64,000 bases of DNA from Phorcus lineatus. Lineage: Eukaryota > Mollusca > Gastropoda > Trochida > Trochidae. The stretch lies in NCBI GenBank assembly GCA_921293015.1, contig OV121081.1, forward strand, positions 46,153,877-46,217,876, read 5' to 3'. Under the pieces are notes generated by a model. That model did not search any database and was not told the DNA's origin. It saw nothing but the letters and a program-made list of their open reading frames with translations. A program made the translations under genes and the position numbers. Positions 1 through 12,480 of this stretch are shown one piece after another (the stretch's first letter is position 1; each line of letters starts with the position of its first letter).

Positions 1-779
1 TCATTCAATAAAAATTTACATCTCTCAACACAACATTTGACTTCTGCATTTTACAGTTAAAGCAGTGGTATTTTAGTGTTGTGACATCACCAAGTCTATG
101 ACGTCATATAATTTGACGCTTCATATCTTTATCATTGTTTGTTGTGTATGCACTGCATGATCACAAAGTAACATGACATATCTTTTGAAAATGCAAAACC
201 ACTGTTCGAAATATTTTGCAACGCTGCTTGTGTCTGAATTATAGCTCAAACGGCGCTAAACAATAACTCACTTACTCACAATCTGTTGTAAAAACGACAA
301 CACCTTGGACACGTGTCTTGATCTAACAAACGCAATATCTCCCTAGGGACGCAAGCTTGAATGATAAATCATTAATAAGATAATGCAACTAGAGAAATTG
401 TTACTTCACATGCTTCTTTCAAAAAGATTATACTTAAACTCATAATGATGCTAAAATGCGATTGTGTCTTTTACATTAGAAAAATATATTTGGAAATTCA
501 CAGAGGCACGTATGGGTTCCATTCCAAAACTTAGTGTTTGTCATGCTAAACGTGCGATTTGTTCTATCAAAAAAGTAAACGATATGTGAATGCCGTAGCT
601 TATTTTATTCACAAAGGAAGGTTAGCCTGTTTATTTGTGGACAAACTTCTAATAACATGATTGGGAAACAATGACACTATCTTATAAACGAATGTTAAAC
701 ATGTTACTGAGTCGTGCAAATTAATTAATTGCTTTGTTTTCCTCTAGACAGGTCACCTGAGTGTAACCTTCTTACAGCA
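1..779. other. Non-coding, no gene seen
   Basis: AT-rich sequence with no convincing reading frame on either strand and no conserved protein motif. I see no RNA gene here. It leads into the minisatellite that starts near 780. Confidence 0.6.
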
Positions 780-1180
780 ACTTCCGTATTCCAACATCAC
801 ACACACTTCGTATACTTAATATCACACACCAACTTCCGTATTCCAATATCACACACCAACTTCTGTAGTCAAAATAACATACCAACCTCAAAATTACGAA
901 TCATACACCAACCTCTGTACCAATTATCGCACACAAACTTCTTCATTCCCATTATCACAAACCAACCTCTATATTGATAATCACATACCAACCAATGTAT
1001 TAATAATTACATATCAACCTCTCTTCAATAACACACATCAACATATGTAATCACATTATCTCACATTTACTTCTGTATTATCAATAACACACCAACCTCT
1101 GTATTCCGAATCACATACCAATCTCTGTATTCCCTATATATCTATAATCTATAATGACATACAACAACCTTTGCATTCCC
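780..1180. repeat. Degenerate minisatellite, 'cacaccaacttctgtattc' type
   Basis: Imperfect repeats of about 25-35 bases, each containing a form of 'cacaccaacttctgta' followed by 'ttcc' and 'atatcaca'. At least ten diverged units can be followed. The 82-residue open frame here is only the translated repeat and is not a gene. Confidence 0.75.
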
Positions 1181-2100
1181 GATAAATGACCTAGGTTGTC
1201 TAATATAGAATTCCATTTTAAAATCAAGAAATCAATTATCTATTCATGTACATATGGAAAATAATCCATTATAAAGAACTGCAAACCCGAATGACACACA
1301 ATTCCTTGTTTTTGCTGTTTGAGAAACGAAAGTCGTTTGTAATAAGAAAAAACATTGTATACGCTTCCAAACACGGGATTATGAAATTCAAAGTATCAAA
1401 GACATGTAAATCGTTTACAAAGCAAAGACAGTTCTTGGCATTTTAAAGTCAAAAGTAAACACCGAACATCTTTAACAGCTGATATATATGTCAAGTTCAA
1501 ACAATAACAGATAATGAAATAAAAATGTATTTGCCATGGATGAACTGGAATCAACATACACGTCAACAGGTTTGGCCTGAATCACTTGTAAAAATGACAA
1601 CTGTTCTGTTTATTTATTCGAGGTTTAAAATTCTTAACAGAACGTCACTGGATATCCATGCATTGTTTTCAATGTCTCTTCTTTATATACAATGCCATGA
1701 ACAGGTATGTACTTTTGTTTCTGCATCTGAAATGATACATTGGAATGGGATTCGTTATAATGCTAGATAATACATAATGTATATCATATATATATTGTAT
1801 TATTTCATTATTTACATATTTTCAAAGCGTTAGGTATAGCAAACACCGAGAGACAATGTCAAGTATCCTAAACTTCATTTATGTGTATATCACCAGCTTT
1901 TATTAGTTTGGGCAAGACAATGTAACGTATATCACCTTCGATTGCATGTACGCAATCCATTCTTATATAGTTTGTCTTTTAACACAGTATATGCTTCATG
2001 AGATACCGTTTTAAGATATTTTTTATATCTTTCATTCATCGGTACTTTGATATTTTCATTTAGATATATTAATATAAAGCCTAATTGAAACTTATCGTAA

Positions 2101-2169
2101 ATTGTAAAGAGATTATTTGAGATATTGTAAAGAGATTATTTGAGATATTGTAAAGAGATTATTTGAGAT
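2101..2169. repeat. Perfect 23-bp tandem triplication
   Basis: Three back-to-back identical copies of a 23-base unit beginning 'attgtaaagagattatttga'. Exact identity suggests recent slippage or duplication. The surrounding 1181-3100 is AT-rich and I see no gene in it. Confidence 0.85.
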
Positions 2170-3101
2170 ATAAGAACTCAATCGGGCTTTTTCATTTGGA
2201 AGTTGTCAGTCTTTCTTAATGTTTTAAAATGTTGATAATCGATAGCTAATGTTTTATCAACGCGGTGTTTGTGGGACTATTGGGATATTCTTATTTCCGG
2301 AGATTAGTTGCTATAGGTATAGGACTAGTAATATGCTTGTGTAATATTATCACTTTGATAACCATCACCAAAAAGTTCGTAGTCAATACAAAAAGAATTT
2401 TATTGAGTATTAAGTTAATCGAAGGTGAAATTTATATTGATTTATTATCTTTGGATTCTTTGTTAAATCAAACGATTTTTTCACGACTTATAAAATTAAA
2501 ACTTTTCAATAAATGGCTATAATCACTTATTAATATCAACTCAAATTGCACATTTCAAAACAATATTCAACACTACTTGTTACTGAAATCGATTCACGAC
2601 TTCTTAAGTCAATCTTAAGTTTAGATCCCTCATTTTATATTGACTGTGAAATGTCCACCAATTCTCAGACTGTTGACAGAGCCCAAGACATTCAATAAGG
2701 TTAGTCAGTATGTGTTAGATCAACGCAATGTTTCAGCGTTATTTGCCCCTATTGATTCTCATAAGGTAATATTTACCACATTCAGCATCACAGTCTGTCA
2801 TGTTTAAAGAGTCTTCAATGTAAACTCTTTTTGAGATCATTTCTACTTTGTATTGTTTTTATACATGTAGTTTTCCCAACACATGTGCTACTTTTTTCCA
2901 CGTGCTTATTAATAGCGTTGGAAATGCTGTTTTGCAAGCGACTCTTACTCTAATATTTATCGAGTTTGTTTATTCTTTGAAGTTAATAGCAGTCTCATAT
3001 ACTGTCAATCACACTCTTGAAGTACACAGGGAGACTTGTATTGTTCATCTGAGTATGATCTGAGTTATGTTTCTATATTGAAAATCTGAAGATGGCTATC
3101 T

Positions 3102-3310
3102 TTAAAAGGGAACTGAGTATGTTGTTGGGGTCAAGTATGTCAAACTTTGTAAATGGTGTTATTTGATCGAGAAGATGTGGTTCGCCATGAAAATCAACAT
3201 CATAAAGCTTATCAATTCTACATTGAGATATTTAACACGTTTATGTTGTAATTTATGATCAAAATCGGACAATTGCGGGCGCCAATGACTCAAACGTAAT
3301 TAAGGAAAAT
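3102..3310 (+). repeat. Interspersed repeat family R1, copy 1
   Basis: Contains 'tatgtcaaactttgtaaatg' followed by 'gtgttatttgatcg', and ends near a 'gatcaaaatcggacaatt' block. The same order of motifs occurs at 13140-13400 and 36195-36375, and in reverse within the TIR element at 36576-37030. I read it as a decayed copy of that non-autonomous element. Confidence 0.6.
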
Positions 3311-3694
3311 ATTTGTTGGAAGTGTTTAGTAAATCATGTAACAAAAATCCATATGAAACGAACGCACAATTTCGACTTATCAAAATCTATCTGGCCGTTT
3401 TTGTAATTTCATTAGTAACAAGAAAATATCTTAATTTGGGCATTTTAGAGATTGAGATTAGGAAGGATCATGAACTTGAACTTGACACAGGACAAATAGT
3501 ATTTTGGTTCTTATCTAAGCCACAATAAACATTTTTAAAATATACTGTATCACTATAAGCATTCTTGAAATAGGTAAAAGCTATTTCATTCAGTAAATAT
3601 TGTAGATTTTATCGATGAAATAACATCTTTGAAACCTTAAAGGCTGTTTTGACTTTTGATTGTCATGTCGCCTAAAGTCAATAAAGACAATGTG

Positions 3695-4994
3695 CGAGAG
3701 GACATCAAAAAGTTTCAATTATCACAGACACATATCAAAGGTATAAACTTTATTTTGTTCTCATGTTTTTAAGACTTCTCTGCATAGTCGCCATCCACAT
3801 TTCACATACACATTTCCCCCATCGCTTCTTGACCTTTCGCAGACCGTTTGAATAGAAGACCCTTGATTTCATGGACACCAAGCCTCCACCTCTCGAATGA
3901 TGTCATTGGTGTTCTCAAAACGACGTCAACGAAGTGGATCTTTCATCTCGGGGAACAAGAAGAAGTCACTTGGTGCAAGATCGGGTGAATGGGAGGGATG
4001 CGGTAAGATTTCACAGCCACATCGCCGTGCCTCCACAGCAGCTGCTCGACAAGTGTGAGCTTGGGCATTGTCAGCTAACAGGCGTACACCTTTGGTGATC
4101 AAACCGCGGCGCTTCTGTTTAATGGCATCTCGTAACTTGCTCAGCAGGTTGCAGTAATAAGCTCCAGTAATGGTCTGACCCTTAGCTAGATAATCCGTCA
4201 AGATGACTCCACGACAAACCCAAAAGACAGACACCATGACCTTTCCTGCATACTTTTGAACCTTGGCCTTTTTTGGGAGGTGGTGACGTAGCATGCTTCC
4301 ACTCTTTGCTCATCTACTTTGTCTCTAGATCATTTTGATAGACCCAGCATTCATCCATGGTAACAAGAAGTTTGAAGAAATCCTTTTCGTCTTGTTCCAG
4401 AAGCTCCAATGCCTGCCGTGACATGTCCCTTCGATTCTGTTTTTGCAATGGAGTCAGTAAGCGAGGAACCCAGCGTGCTGACACTTTGGACATATGCAAC
4501 TGGTTATGGAGTATGTTCCATGCACTGCCATAACTCCGACCTGTTTCATCCATTATCATTTGTAGAGTTACGCAGCGATCTTCTTGAAGAAGCATCTCAG
4601 CCTTCTTGATGACATCCATATCATCAGTAAGTGAGGGGCGTCCACTCCTTGGCTCATCTGCGAGGGACATGTGGCCTGTTTGGAAATTCCTTTTCAATCT
4701 CACAACATTATCATAGGATGGGCTGTCATTGTCATAAGCAGATTTCATCTTATCATGATTTTGACGTGTAGTATAACCCTTCAAATGTAAAAACTTAATT
4801 ACACTGCGCGCCTCAATTTTCTCCACAATAGTGGGTACAGTGCTATTTGGTCAACAGACGTAAAACTGGCTGTCGCGAAAAAGACTATTATTGACCCAGA
4901 AACTAGACAATGATCACTTATGCTACAGTGACCTTTTGGTCCGTATTCACTACTACATTCTTTGTGATAACTGAAACTTTTTGATATCCCCTCG
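3695..4994 (-). mobile_element. Complete but dead mariner (DD34D) transposon with both TIRs
   Basis: A 1300-bp element bounded by 31-bp terminal inverted repeats at 3695-3725 and 4964-4994. The arms match at 28 of 31 positions. The right end is followed by TA at 4995-4996, as expected of mariner target-site duplication. The left flank reads TG, presumably a mutated TA. The interior carries a minus-strand transposase relic. Length, TIR length and the TA site all fit the mariner family. Confidence 0.9.
3770..4826 (-). pseudogene. Mariner transposase, inactivated
   Basis: The N-terminal part (4826 down to 4317) has the paired helix-turn-helix region of mariner transposases, including 'PRSGRPS', and the first catalytic aspartate in 'VTMDECW'. 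The second part (4294 down to 3929) has the second aspartate in 'LADNAQAHT' and the third in 'SPDLAPSD'. Thirty-four residues lie between the last two, the DD34D spacing of mariner. The gene is broken by an in-frame TAG at 4314-4316, a one-base frame change near 4270-4280, a TGA at 3926-3928 after 'KDPLR', and a further frame change before a recognisable C-terminal remnant ('KKRWGKC') near 3800. It cannot encode an active enzyme. Confidence 0.92.
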
Positions 4995-4996
4995 TA

Positions 4997-6282
4997 TAGC
5001 AATAAAATATTCTTAATTCTACATCGCTCTAGCTTCAAGCATGCCTTTCAAAGAAGAAGAAGTTTTATTAAACTTTTCATAAAATGTCATATATGATTTC
5101 AAAAGTTTCTTATCAATCGTAACGTTTAGAATAAATGTGAACATGCCTACCATTCATTTGGTCTATCTTATGAGTCATTTTTATTTTTGTTTAAAACAAT
5201 TGAAACAAACCGTTCTCTGAGGCTTCATACTTTTTGTTAACGAAATAATCATTTATTCAGTCTTTGGGGTGATTGAAAATAGTTTTAACAAGTAAGCTAG
5301 ACTGTGTTATTCAAAATAAGTGTTCCCTTGATAAATGTTATTACCTTTCTAAGGTTTAGATAACTTTAATTTAAAATTAAATGTTGGCCATGTGTCAACT
5401 CGATGTCGTTCTTTGATCTTAAACGTAAATACATAATTGTAGAATTAATTTTAGAATGTTTCATGATAGATAACACATATTTCAACATTTTGTTTTCGTT
5501 TAATATTATTCATCAATAGTACTTTAACCCTTCAGCCGTACTGAGGTCAAATATTTATAAAAGGAATTTCAAATCAATCACATCAAGGTTATATTACAAT
5601 ATGAATGTAACTGTCAGCCTGTTGTTACAAATTGACTGACCGTAAAGCCGATATTCAGCGAAGCGTGTCACAATATTTTCGTATGGGTAAACGTTTTGAA
5701 TTATTTTCAATAACAATTATTTGAATATGTTGTCACCATTGCAACGCAGACTTTACATTTTAAAAAACATTTGTGAATTATTACATTTTGATTGCATAAG
5801 ATAGTCTGAAACAAGATCTGTTATCGATATACATGCGCATGTTCATAACGTGTATGTCCTTTGACAAGAAAGCAAGGAACACATATCACATATTGCTTTG
5901 TAATTAAATCAGCGTAGAAAGCACAATGTCATCTTCATGGTGGTAACTTTGCATTTCAGTATATCTTATGGTAACTAGAGCATAAGGACATGCCTCTGCA
6001 GTTTCTTATATGGAAAACATGTCTATCAGGGGTTATTCTTGCATTATGCGCTAAAGGTGGTACGTATGAAAGCTTGAAAAAATGACGAATATATTTGAGA
6101 GACGTGAACTTATAACCAATCAAAGATTCAGCATAGCGCCTACTGTTTTGACACTAACTTATTTCTGATTTAAAAAAATACCTTTTCCCTTTTTTTTTGC
6201 AACATACAAAATTCATGAAGAATGCTCAGTGTCACTTTAAGTATCATATGAGTTCTGTATCTTAAGTTACATATTTCTTACA
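4997..6282. other. Non-coding downstream of the first transporter gene
   Basis: AT-rich, with no supported gene. It lies 3' of the minus-strand transporter ending at 6283 and probably contains its 3' UTR. I could not choose a polyadenylation site with confidence. Confidence 0.5.
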
Positions 6283-8249
6283 TCAATGTATTATGTTTTC
6301 CTTTTTCGTCATCATTGTTAGTATCAGGTACATGAGGACAATGAAGAGAATCATTCCGGCAAGCAGATTGAGAAAGGCCGTTGGTCCAATTCCGTCGAAC
6401 ATGAGGCCGCCCACAAAGGGGAACAAGAGGTTTCCAAATGACACTGAGATCCATGACAGTAGCACCAGATTGGACGACATTCCCACGTAATCTGCCGCCC
6501 AAGCTATCCCAGCACCTTCATAAGGACACACGAACAGTCCTAAAAGTACCGTGCTTAACCACAGAACGTTTACATTGTACGGGGCCACAAAAACCAGCAA
6601 CACTGCAGCTATGATCATCCCTGTAAAGTTCCCGATGATGACCTTAGTATGGCCTATGAATGATGTGATTAGAGTGCTTAAACTCCGTCCTATTAACGTC
6701 GAAAGCCAGAAGACTGATGTCATGAACACCATGGTGGATTTGGACAGTTGAAGTTGACCTTCTACCCCGAAAGCTGTCAGGTAGGTGGCGAAGACTATTG
6801 TCAATGCAGTCACTGGGAGGAAAGATAGAAAGAGTACAATATAGAACAGAACAACCTTTCGTTTACCCATACGTACATCGAACTGCGCGTAATCTTGTCT
6901 CTGACTTTCTGTGATGCAGGAATTGGCCCATTTGGAGTTCCGTTGTAGCCAGTAGTAAAAGAATGCCAGTGAAGACGGAAGCAGAACACCTCCAAGGATA
7001 AGATAAGCTGTTCTTACGTTAGTATCCTCCTCTGTGCATGTGAACGTGGTGTTCATTGTAGATCTATACGTAATTCCACACTGGTCAAAAGATTGAAACA
7101 ACCCACAACAGTTCTTAACGAAATCATTTTGCATTGACTTATTAAAACATCTGTTTCTCCAAGACGTAAAATCCATATACCAGCTATCATTTTCTGGACT
7201 GAGGTGTTCCTGAACCATGCTCAGTTGACTGCAGGTACATGAGCTTAGGTTAAAGTCATTGCTTTCAGGTGACGCCGTTTCAGCAGTATTGAGATAACTA
7301 AAGCACTCTTCGATTACTATTTCTAGTATCCCAGAGGAGCAAGTAGTGGAACTGGAATTATCTCCAATTCCTTCTGCCTGGAGGTCCAGGGGTCCTGTTG
7401 CCGAGTAGTTGGTCAAGTCTGGACTCTCCCCGTGACACAGGAAGGGCTCAACGATTAAGGGGGTTACTATTGCTCCTAAAGAACTTCCTACTAGTATAAA
7501 TTGGAGAGCAGTTCCTTTGTCCTCCCATAGTTCACTGCAGATATCCATCAAAACTGAAAGAAGAAGATTATTATTACGTTATTTCAATATAAGGTATCCC
7601 TTTAAATGTAAGCTAGAGATAATCATGATACATTTGATTTAACTATTTAATCGATATAGATTAATCGTTATAAACTGAAAAACATATAACCATATATACT
7701 CAGACAATATCTAATTCCAAATTATTCACATAGTCTACTCAACCTATTCTATCTTTTAAAACCTCTGTTACAAGTTGATGATATCTCGTTTTTCTTTTAA
7801 ATGTACGAACTTTTGCAACAAGAACGACTTGAGTGTCCTACGTCGTGAGACATCAACAAGAAGAAAGCAACCTATTTCATCTTACATAACCTCTGTTACA
7901 AGTGCATCATTTTTCGCTTAAAAAGTGTGGCTCGAGTGCCCTCCGTCGTGAGAGAACGCTTACAACAAGATGGAACGGCAGAGATGAAGCCAACCGCAAA
8001 GAACATGACGTCAACGTAGATGTAGCTGTATGTGACGGGGATGATCGTGAAGACAATTGAAGCCAGGAGGAGGGACACAGCCAGCTGCAGTCTCTTGTGG
8101 CCCAAGCGGGCGAGCATCAGGGTGACGAACATCCCTGATGTCTCCCCTATACCACTGCACAGTGGGATGGTGGACAGGATGTCCAGCTCCTGCTTCAGGA
8201 TGAGCTTCAGATCCAGCAGGGTCGGCCCCACCACCGCGTAGTTGATTCC
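6283..8249 (-). CDS. NaGLT1/MFSD4-like major facilitator transporter, paralogue 1 (5' exon not found)
   Basis: Two exons are clear: 7964-8249 (286 nt, phase 0 in, phase 1 out) and 6283-7553 (ending TGA). Together they encode 518 residues. The product is a multi-pass membrane protein of the major facilitator superfamily, closest by motif to sodium-dependent glucose transporter 1/MFSD4. It has 'GPTLLDL' after the first helix, a degenerate MFS loop 'LARLGHKRLQLA', and 'KSTMVFMTSVFW' opening the second half. Between the 'PFLCHG' helix end (about residue 127 of this fragment) and 'TAYLILGG' lies a Cys- and Asn-rich luminal or extracellular loop of roughly 130 residues, far longer than in paralogue 2. 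No first exon like that of paralogue 2 is visible between 8250 and 14900. The frame stays open upstream of the acceptor to an ATG at 8303, so an unspliced start is also possible. The substrate is inferred only. Confidence 0.82.
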
Positions 8250-9442
8250 CTGGAAGTTTAAAACAATTGCATTTTTAGTTTTCACAGGCAAATACCCTGA
8301 CATTGTTTGAAATTTAGTGGTTGATACCCTGAAATTGTAAAGCATTACATTTGAAGGTTTAAGACATTGATATCCTGAAATCGTTACGCATTTTAAGGTT
8401 TCAAAGATGAATGTCAGTGCAAGGAAAATGGTGAGAAATAGTTAAACATTCAGAAAACATGATAGTCGAGGCTCCTCTATTTCTTAAATAGATCAAATGC
8501 ACATCGCAGTTGGATATTTGTGTATATGCTATTTGGTTGTCAATATCCGCAACCACAAGTATATCAATAATCAATATCTTAACTCATATGTTCAAGTAGA
8601 CTGTGTTATATGTATGTACTGTATGAATCAGTGTCCCCTATGACTTTCATGATTCACAGTTAACTCAAGTAAACTTACATCAATCCAATGTCTTGTTGAT
8701 AGACCCTTTTTAGAAGTGTGTAATAAATAATAATTGCATAAACGACAGGTTTGGGAGGTCAACATTTTAAAATAACAATATAAAAATGGTAATATTTCAT
8801 TTGTAATCTTCTATTATATCCTTAAAATTATCAAAACGTATAAAATACAAGATTATAATAAAAACGATCAGATGACATACTTAAACCATAAATACCAACC
8901 CCAACCTTTAACGAGAATGTCAAGATATTATTTAAAAATAAATACCACAATCGAAAATGCCCAGGTCATCCATATCGTCTCACAGATCTTAGAGAATTTA
9001 CTCGCCATGTCAACGAATAACAACGGACATATGCATGAACCCTGTATCACACACACTGACTAGTAGAGCTGATAATTACGAAATTATTCAAGACAACACA
9101 ATGTCCTGACTTCGCATTTTCAATACTTCAAGCTATTAGGCAGCCAGCTGTCGCAAGTTTAGTCTTTCATGTATTGGTTTTAAAATATAATTGACATTGT
9201 TATACATTTCCACAATATGAGATTAAGTACAGTTAAAACGCTTCTGCGCATGTGACTAACATGTACTCGTGGCTCATACTTTTTCTTTGCCTTCACTAAT
9301 TTAAAGAATATGGTCATACGGCGGAATACTTTGTTTATAAGATGATGTAATTTTAAATATTTGTGTTACATACATTATTTCTTGTTAGGAATTATGGAAA
9401 ACAGGATCGCATCGATTTGAAGAACTGGTAGATCAAGGAATG

Positions 9443-9756
9443 TGGAGCACAATGGTGTAGTGGTTAGCGTGCTGGCTCGGGTTCGAATCCCGGTGGAGAC
9501 ACCAATTATTTATGACCTAGGTCCAAAACTGTGTTGTCTCCTTAGGCAAGGCTCTTCATCCACATTGCACTCAGTCCACCCACCTGTTAAAATGAGTACC
9601 TGAATATAGGGATTTACGGACCTATACGGTCGCGCTTAGCGCTAAGTAGCTGCTTTGTAAGTACATTTCCCTCCGGGTAATGCTGTAGGTAGCGCTTTGA
9701 GCATGTCCTTGAACGTGGAAAATACGCCATATAAATATCAACAATATTATTATAAT
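9443..9756 (+). mobile_element. tRNA-derived SINE
   Basis: The head has an RNA polymerase III A box ('tggtgtagtggttagcg') and a B box ('ggttcgaatcc') as in a tRNA, but has lost tRNA folding. The body ends with 'gcgctttgagcatg' and a tail reading 'acgccatataaatatcaaca' then ATT repeats. This arrangement is standard for animal tRNA-SINEs. It lies in the same orientation as no neighbouring gene and is probably a neutral insertion between the two transporter paralogues. Confidence 0.85.
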
Positions 9757-9757
9757 T

Positions 9758-9785
9758 AGGTCTTCAGACGAAAGTCAGAAGACCT
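9758..9785. repeat. Short hairpin repeat end ('aggtcttc'/'agaagacct')
   Basis: A compact inverted repeat 'aggtcttcagac' - 'gaaa' - 'gtcagaagacct', followed at 9798-9828 by 'ttattc' microsatellite. It abuts the SINE tail and looks like the terminus of another interspersed repeat that continues to the right. Confidence 0.6.
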
Positions 9786-10529
9786 ACTGCTTTTATCGTG
9801 TTTATTCTTATTCTTATTCTTATTATTACTTGTACAAAAAGTGTGCCGCTACTACCGAAATACTGCACATGCAAATTACATAAAACTTTCAGGGATGATA
9901 GCCCTTAAGCTGAAGTTCATACAGATGCAAGCAAATCTGCATTTCCGGTCTCAGTTGCAGAGTTACAGCCCCTTTAAATTCCGCAAATTAGCATGGGCAA
10001 AAGACTCGCAACTTGCTTTAAAAGATGCGCGTTTGCATTTACAACAAAAAAAGTTAATCATGACAAAGTTGTAGGTCACGTGCTTAGATGCCATCGTGCT
10101 TTTACTGCATGTTTCACCATTTTCGAAGTGAGCATTGCTCACATACCCCTGCAGCCCGTCTGATTTCTTCTCCCTCTAGTCTGAACTAATATGATTCTGG
10201 ATAACCTGATTTACTGTAATAGTTTAAGAGTAAATGCGTCCCCATTGGAGCAACTGATATGTTAATCGCTACAAGTCCAATTACGTACTCAAGGGCCATA
10301 ACTCTTTAAAAAATTAAATTGGGGTTAAATTAGCTAAAAGTCATATATTCATGTACGATATCGGTTATCGCTTATCGGTTCTCGGTTCTCGTTAACAGTA
10401 AATTTCTTGCGCCAGTTACGTTAAATACTGTATTCATATCTAACATCTTTAAAAAAATCACCATATGAGAAAGGATAAAATTTAGTGGACATATGACTTC
10501 GCATCTTCATTAAAGGCATTATAACATAG

Positions 10530-10605
10530 TATGTCTTAAAATGTAAGCCGTAAAATACAAATGTAAGCCGTAAAATGTATTTTACGGCTTACATTTTAAG
10601 ACATA
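10530..10605. repeat. Perfect 28-bp inverted repeat with 20-bp loop
   Basis: Arms 10530-10557 and 10578-10605 are exact reverse complements. The core motif is 'atgtaagccgtaaaat', which recurs a third time inside the loop at 10561-10576. No flanking direct repeat was seen. Confidence 0.85.
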
Positions 10606-11139
10606 TGCATTCAATTCAGCATCCTATCGAAACAAAAATTGTAAATATTGATTGCTAAAAACAGTTTAACTAGAAATGAATGCAGCTTTTTAATAATCCC
10701 TCATCCCTTGAATTGAAACAATGGATGATTTATTTATAAGTTAACCAAACGCTTGGTCTTACAAATGAATTGGTGAAGTGACTATGATTTTTCTATTTTC
10801 ATTTCTTGTTGTTGGATACATCCCATATAAAACCTTTTGGGGGCTGTATCCATTTATATAGAAATAAACATTGTTTCTTACATCTGTTTAACCTATATTT
10901 ATTGCCGATAGCGTAGTTCATGCAGATTTAACTCAATCAGTTTCATCGGGTCATTTAGAATCAGATATATATTCTGAATACGCACAGGTATTTCTGAATA
11001 GCTTAAAACATTAATTACCTGAGTGTTAATAATTTGTAATATCGAGAGATATGCATTATCTGTTCATTGATTACATTTACAATTTAATGGTATTCATCAG
11101 TGTCCTTAATTCGTGTCAAAGATAAAACAAGCTGTGGTC

Positions 11140-11260
11140 CGTTACCCTTCACGATTAGCAAATTAAATGACTTACCTGAAAACGTAGATTGTGATAAAAT
11201 TGTGAATAAAATTCTTAAGAATCTCGGAGAGATGGGTGATGTTGTCTATAATTAACATTG
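11140..11260 (+). repeat. Dispersed duplicate with coding-like frame, copy 1
   Basis: About 100 bp from 'cgttacccttcacgatta' to 'gagatgggtgatg' recur at 11986-12090. In copy 1 the plus frame is open and includes 'LNDLPENVD', 'KIVNKILKNLG' and 'EMGD' before a TAA. Copy 2 has an in-frame TGA. The differences are largely conservative in protein terms, so this may be a fragment of an unrecognised coding exon or mobile element. I do not recognise the protein. Confidence 0.45.
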
Positions 11261-11985
11261 CTTCATAAAGATTTAAGAAGTATTTTGAGATTAGAAAATC
11301 TATTTTATGTTATGCAAATTATATTTTCAGTTTGGTTAGAGCTATAATCACATCTTGGTATGGATGTTAGAATGTATAATATTTATGTTAATTGAAATCC
11401 GGTCATGCGTCGGCATGTCAATGAATTTTTATAAGCTTGCAGCTATTATACCTTTAACTATGCTACTAACTAACGCGTGTCTCTGCATGCTGTCGAGGAA
11501 CATGTTCCTTGCATGATAAAATATTTTTCTTCTTATCGGGACAATGTCATCCTGCATATTTCTACCAGAATAACAGCTGGAAGTTCAGAAGCAGAAGAAA
11601 TATATCATATAAAATGGACACATCATTAAAATCCTATAATAAATGTTTTATTAAAAATCATTTCAACAAAGCGCCAAGAGTTAACTCCCTTTAAATCATC
11701 GTTACTTTGTCTTTTAGGTGAGGTGAGGTGAGTTGGTGTTTAACGCCGCTTTAAAGATTATACTTTGTCTTTTAATATACCGTTTAGAATAGATCTTAAT
11801 CCTCAACAAACTCAAAACCAATATCTTTATATTTCTTTAAAATAATTTTCTTTGTATTTCACTGGTAAACATGTTAATGGGCCGTGATAGAAGTTTACAA
11901 AAACAACATACAGTCTTTCAAAGACGCTGAATGAAATGACCACATGCTGTTATGATTAGTACATTAGTACATGTCGTAAAAACTC

Positions 11986-12090
11986 CTTACCCTTCACGAT
12001 TAAAAAATTAAATGATTGACCTGACAACGTAGATTCTGATAAAATTGTGAATAAAATTCTTCAGAATCTCGGAGGAATGGGTGATGTACA
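11986..12090 (+). repeat. Dispersed duplicate with coding-like frame, copy 2
   Basis: Diverged copy of the block at 11140-11260, sharing 'acccttcacgatta', 'gataaaattgtgaataaaat' and 'atgggtgatg'. An in-frame TGA replaces a Leu codon, so this copy is not coding in that frame. Confidence 0.5.
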
Positions 12091-12480
12091 TACGATTATA
12101 AAGTTTATATAATCTTTCCATGCCACAATTAACAAATATAAACCTTTACAACAAGTATAGACGCGATTGAGATTTTATGTCCGCATCTCAATTTCACCAT
12201 CCGCCTGGTTTCAAATATATCAATCATGTTTATTCAATAGAAAGGCCATAGGCCCATGTACACTACATTGTATGCAATATGTATGTGTTATGGAATGGGT
12301 ATGTGCAAAAAAAACGGTGTTAATTTCTTAGTTCTATTTTCTATTTCTATGATAATACACCCGCATTTATTTACTTTTTTGTTCCTTCCTCTCTCGTATA
12401 TCGTTAAGCGGCCTTTCAAAATAAGTACCCAAAAGTTTTAGTAACTTAAAAGTAAGCGGGATATCGTCAAAGTTGTCGCA

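Noticed and set aside
9445-9505. Possible functional tRNA gene
   Set aside because: The A and B boxes are present, but the arms do not form a proper cloverleaf and a SINE body with ATT tail follows.
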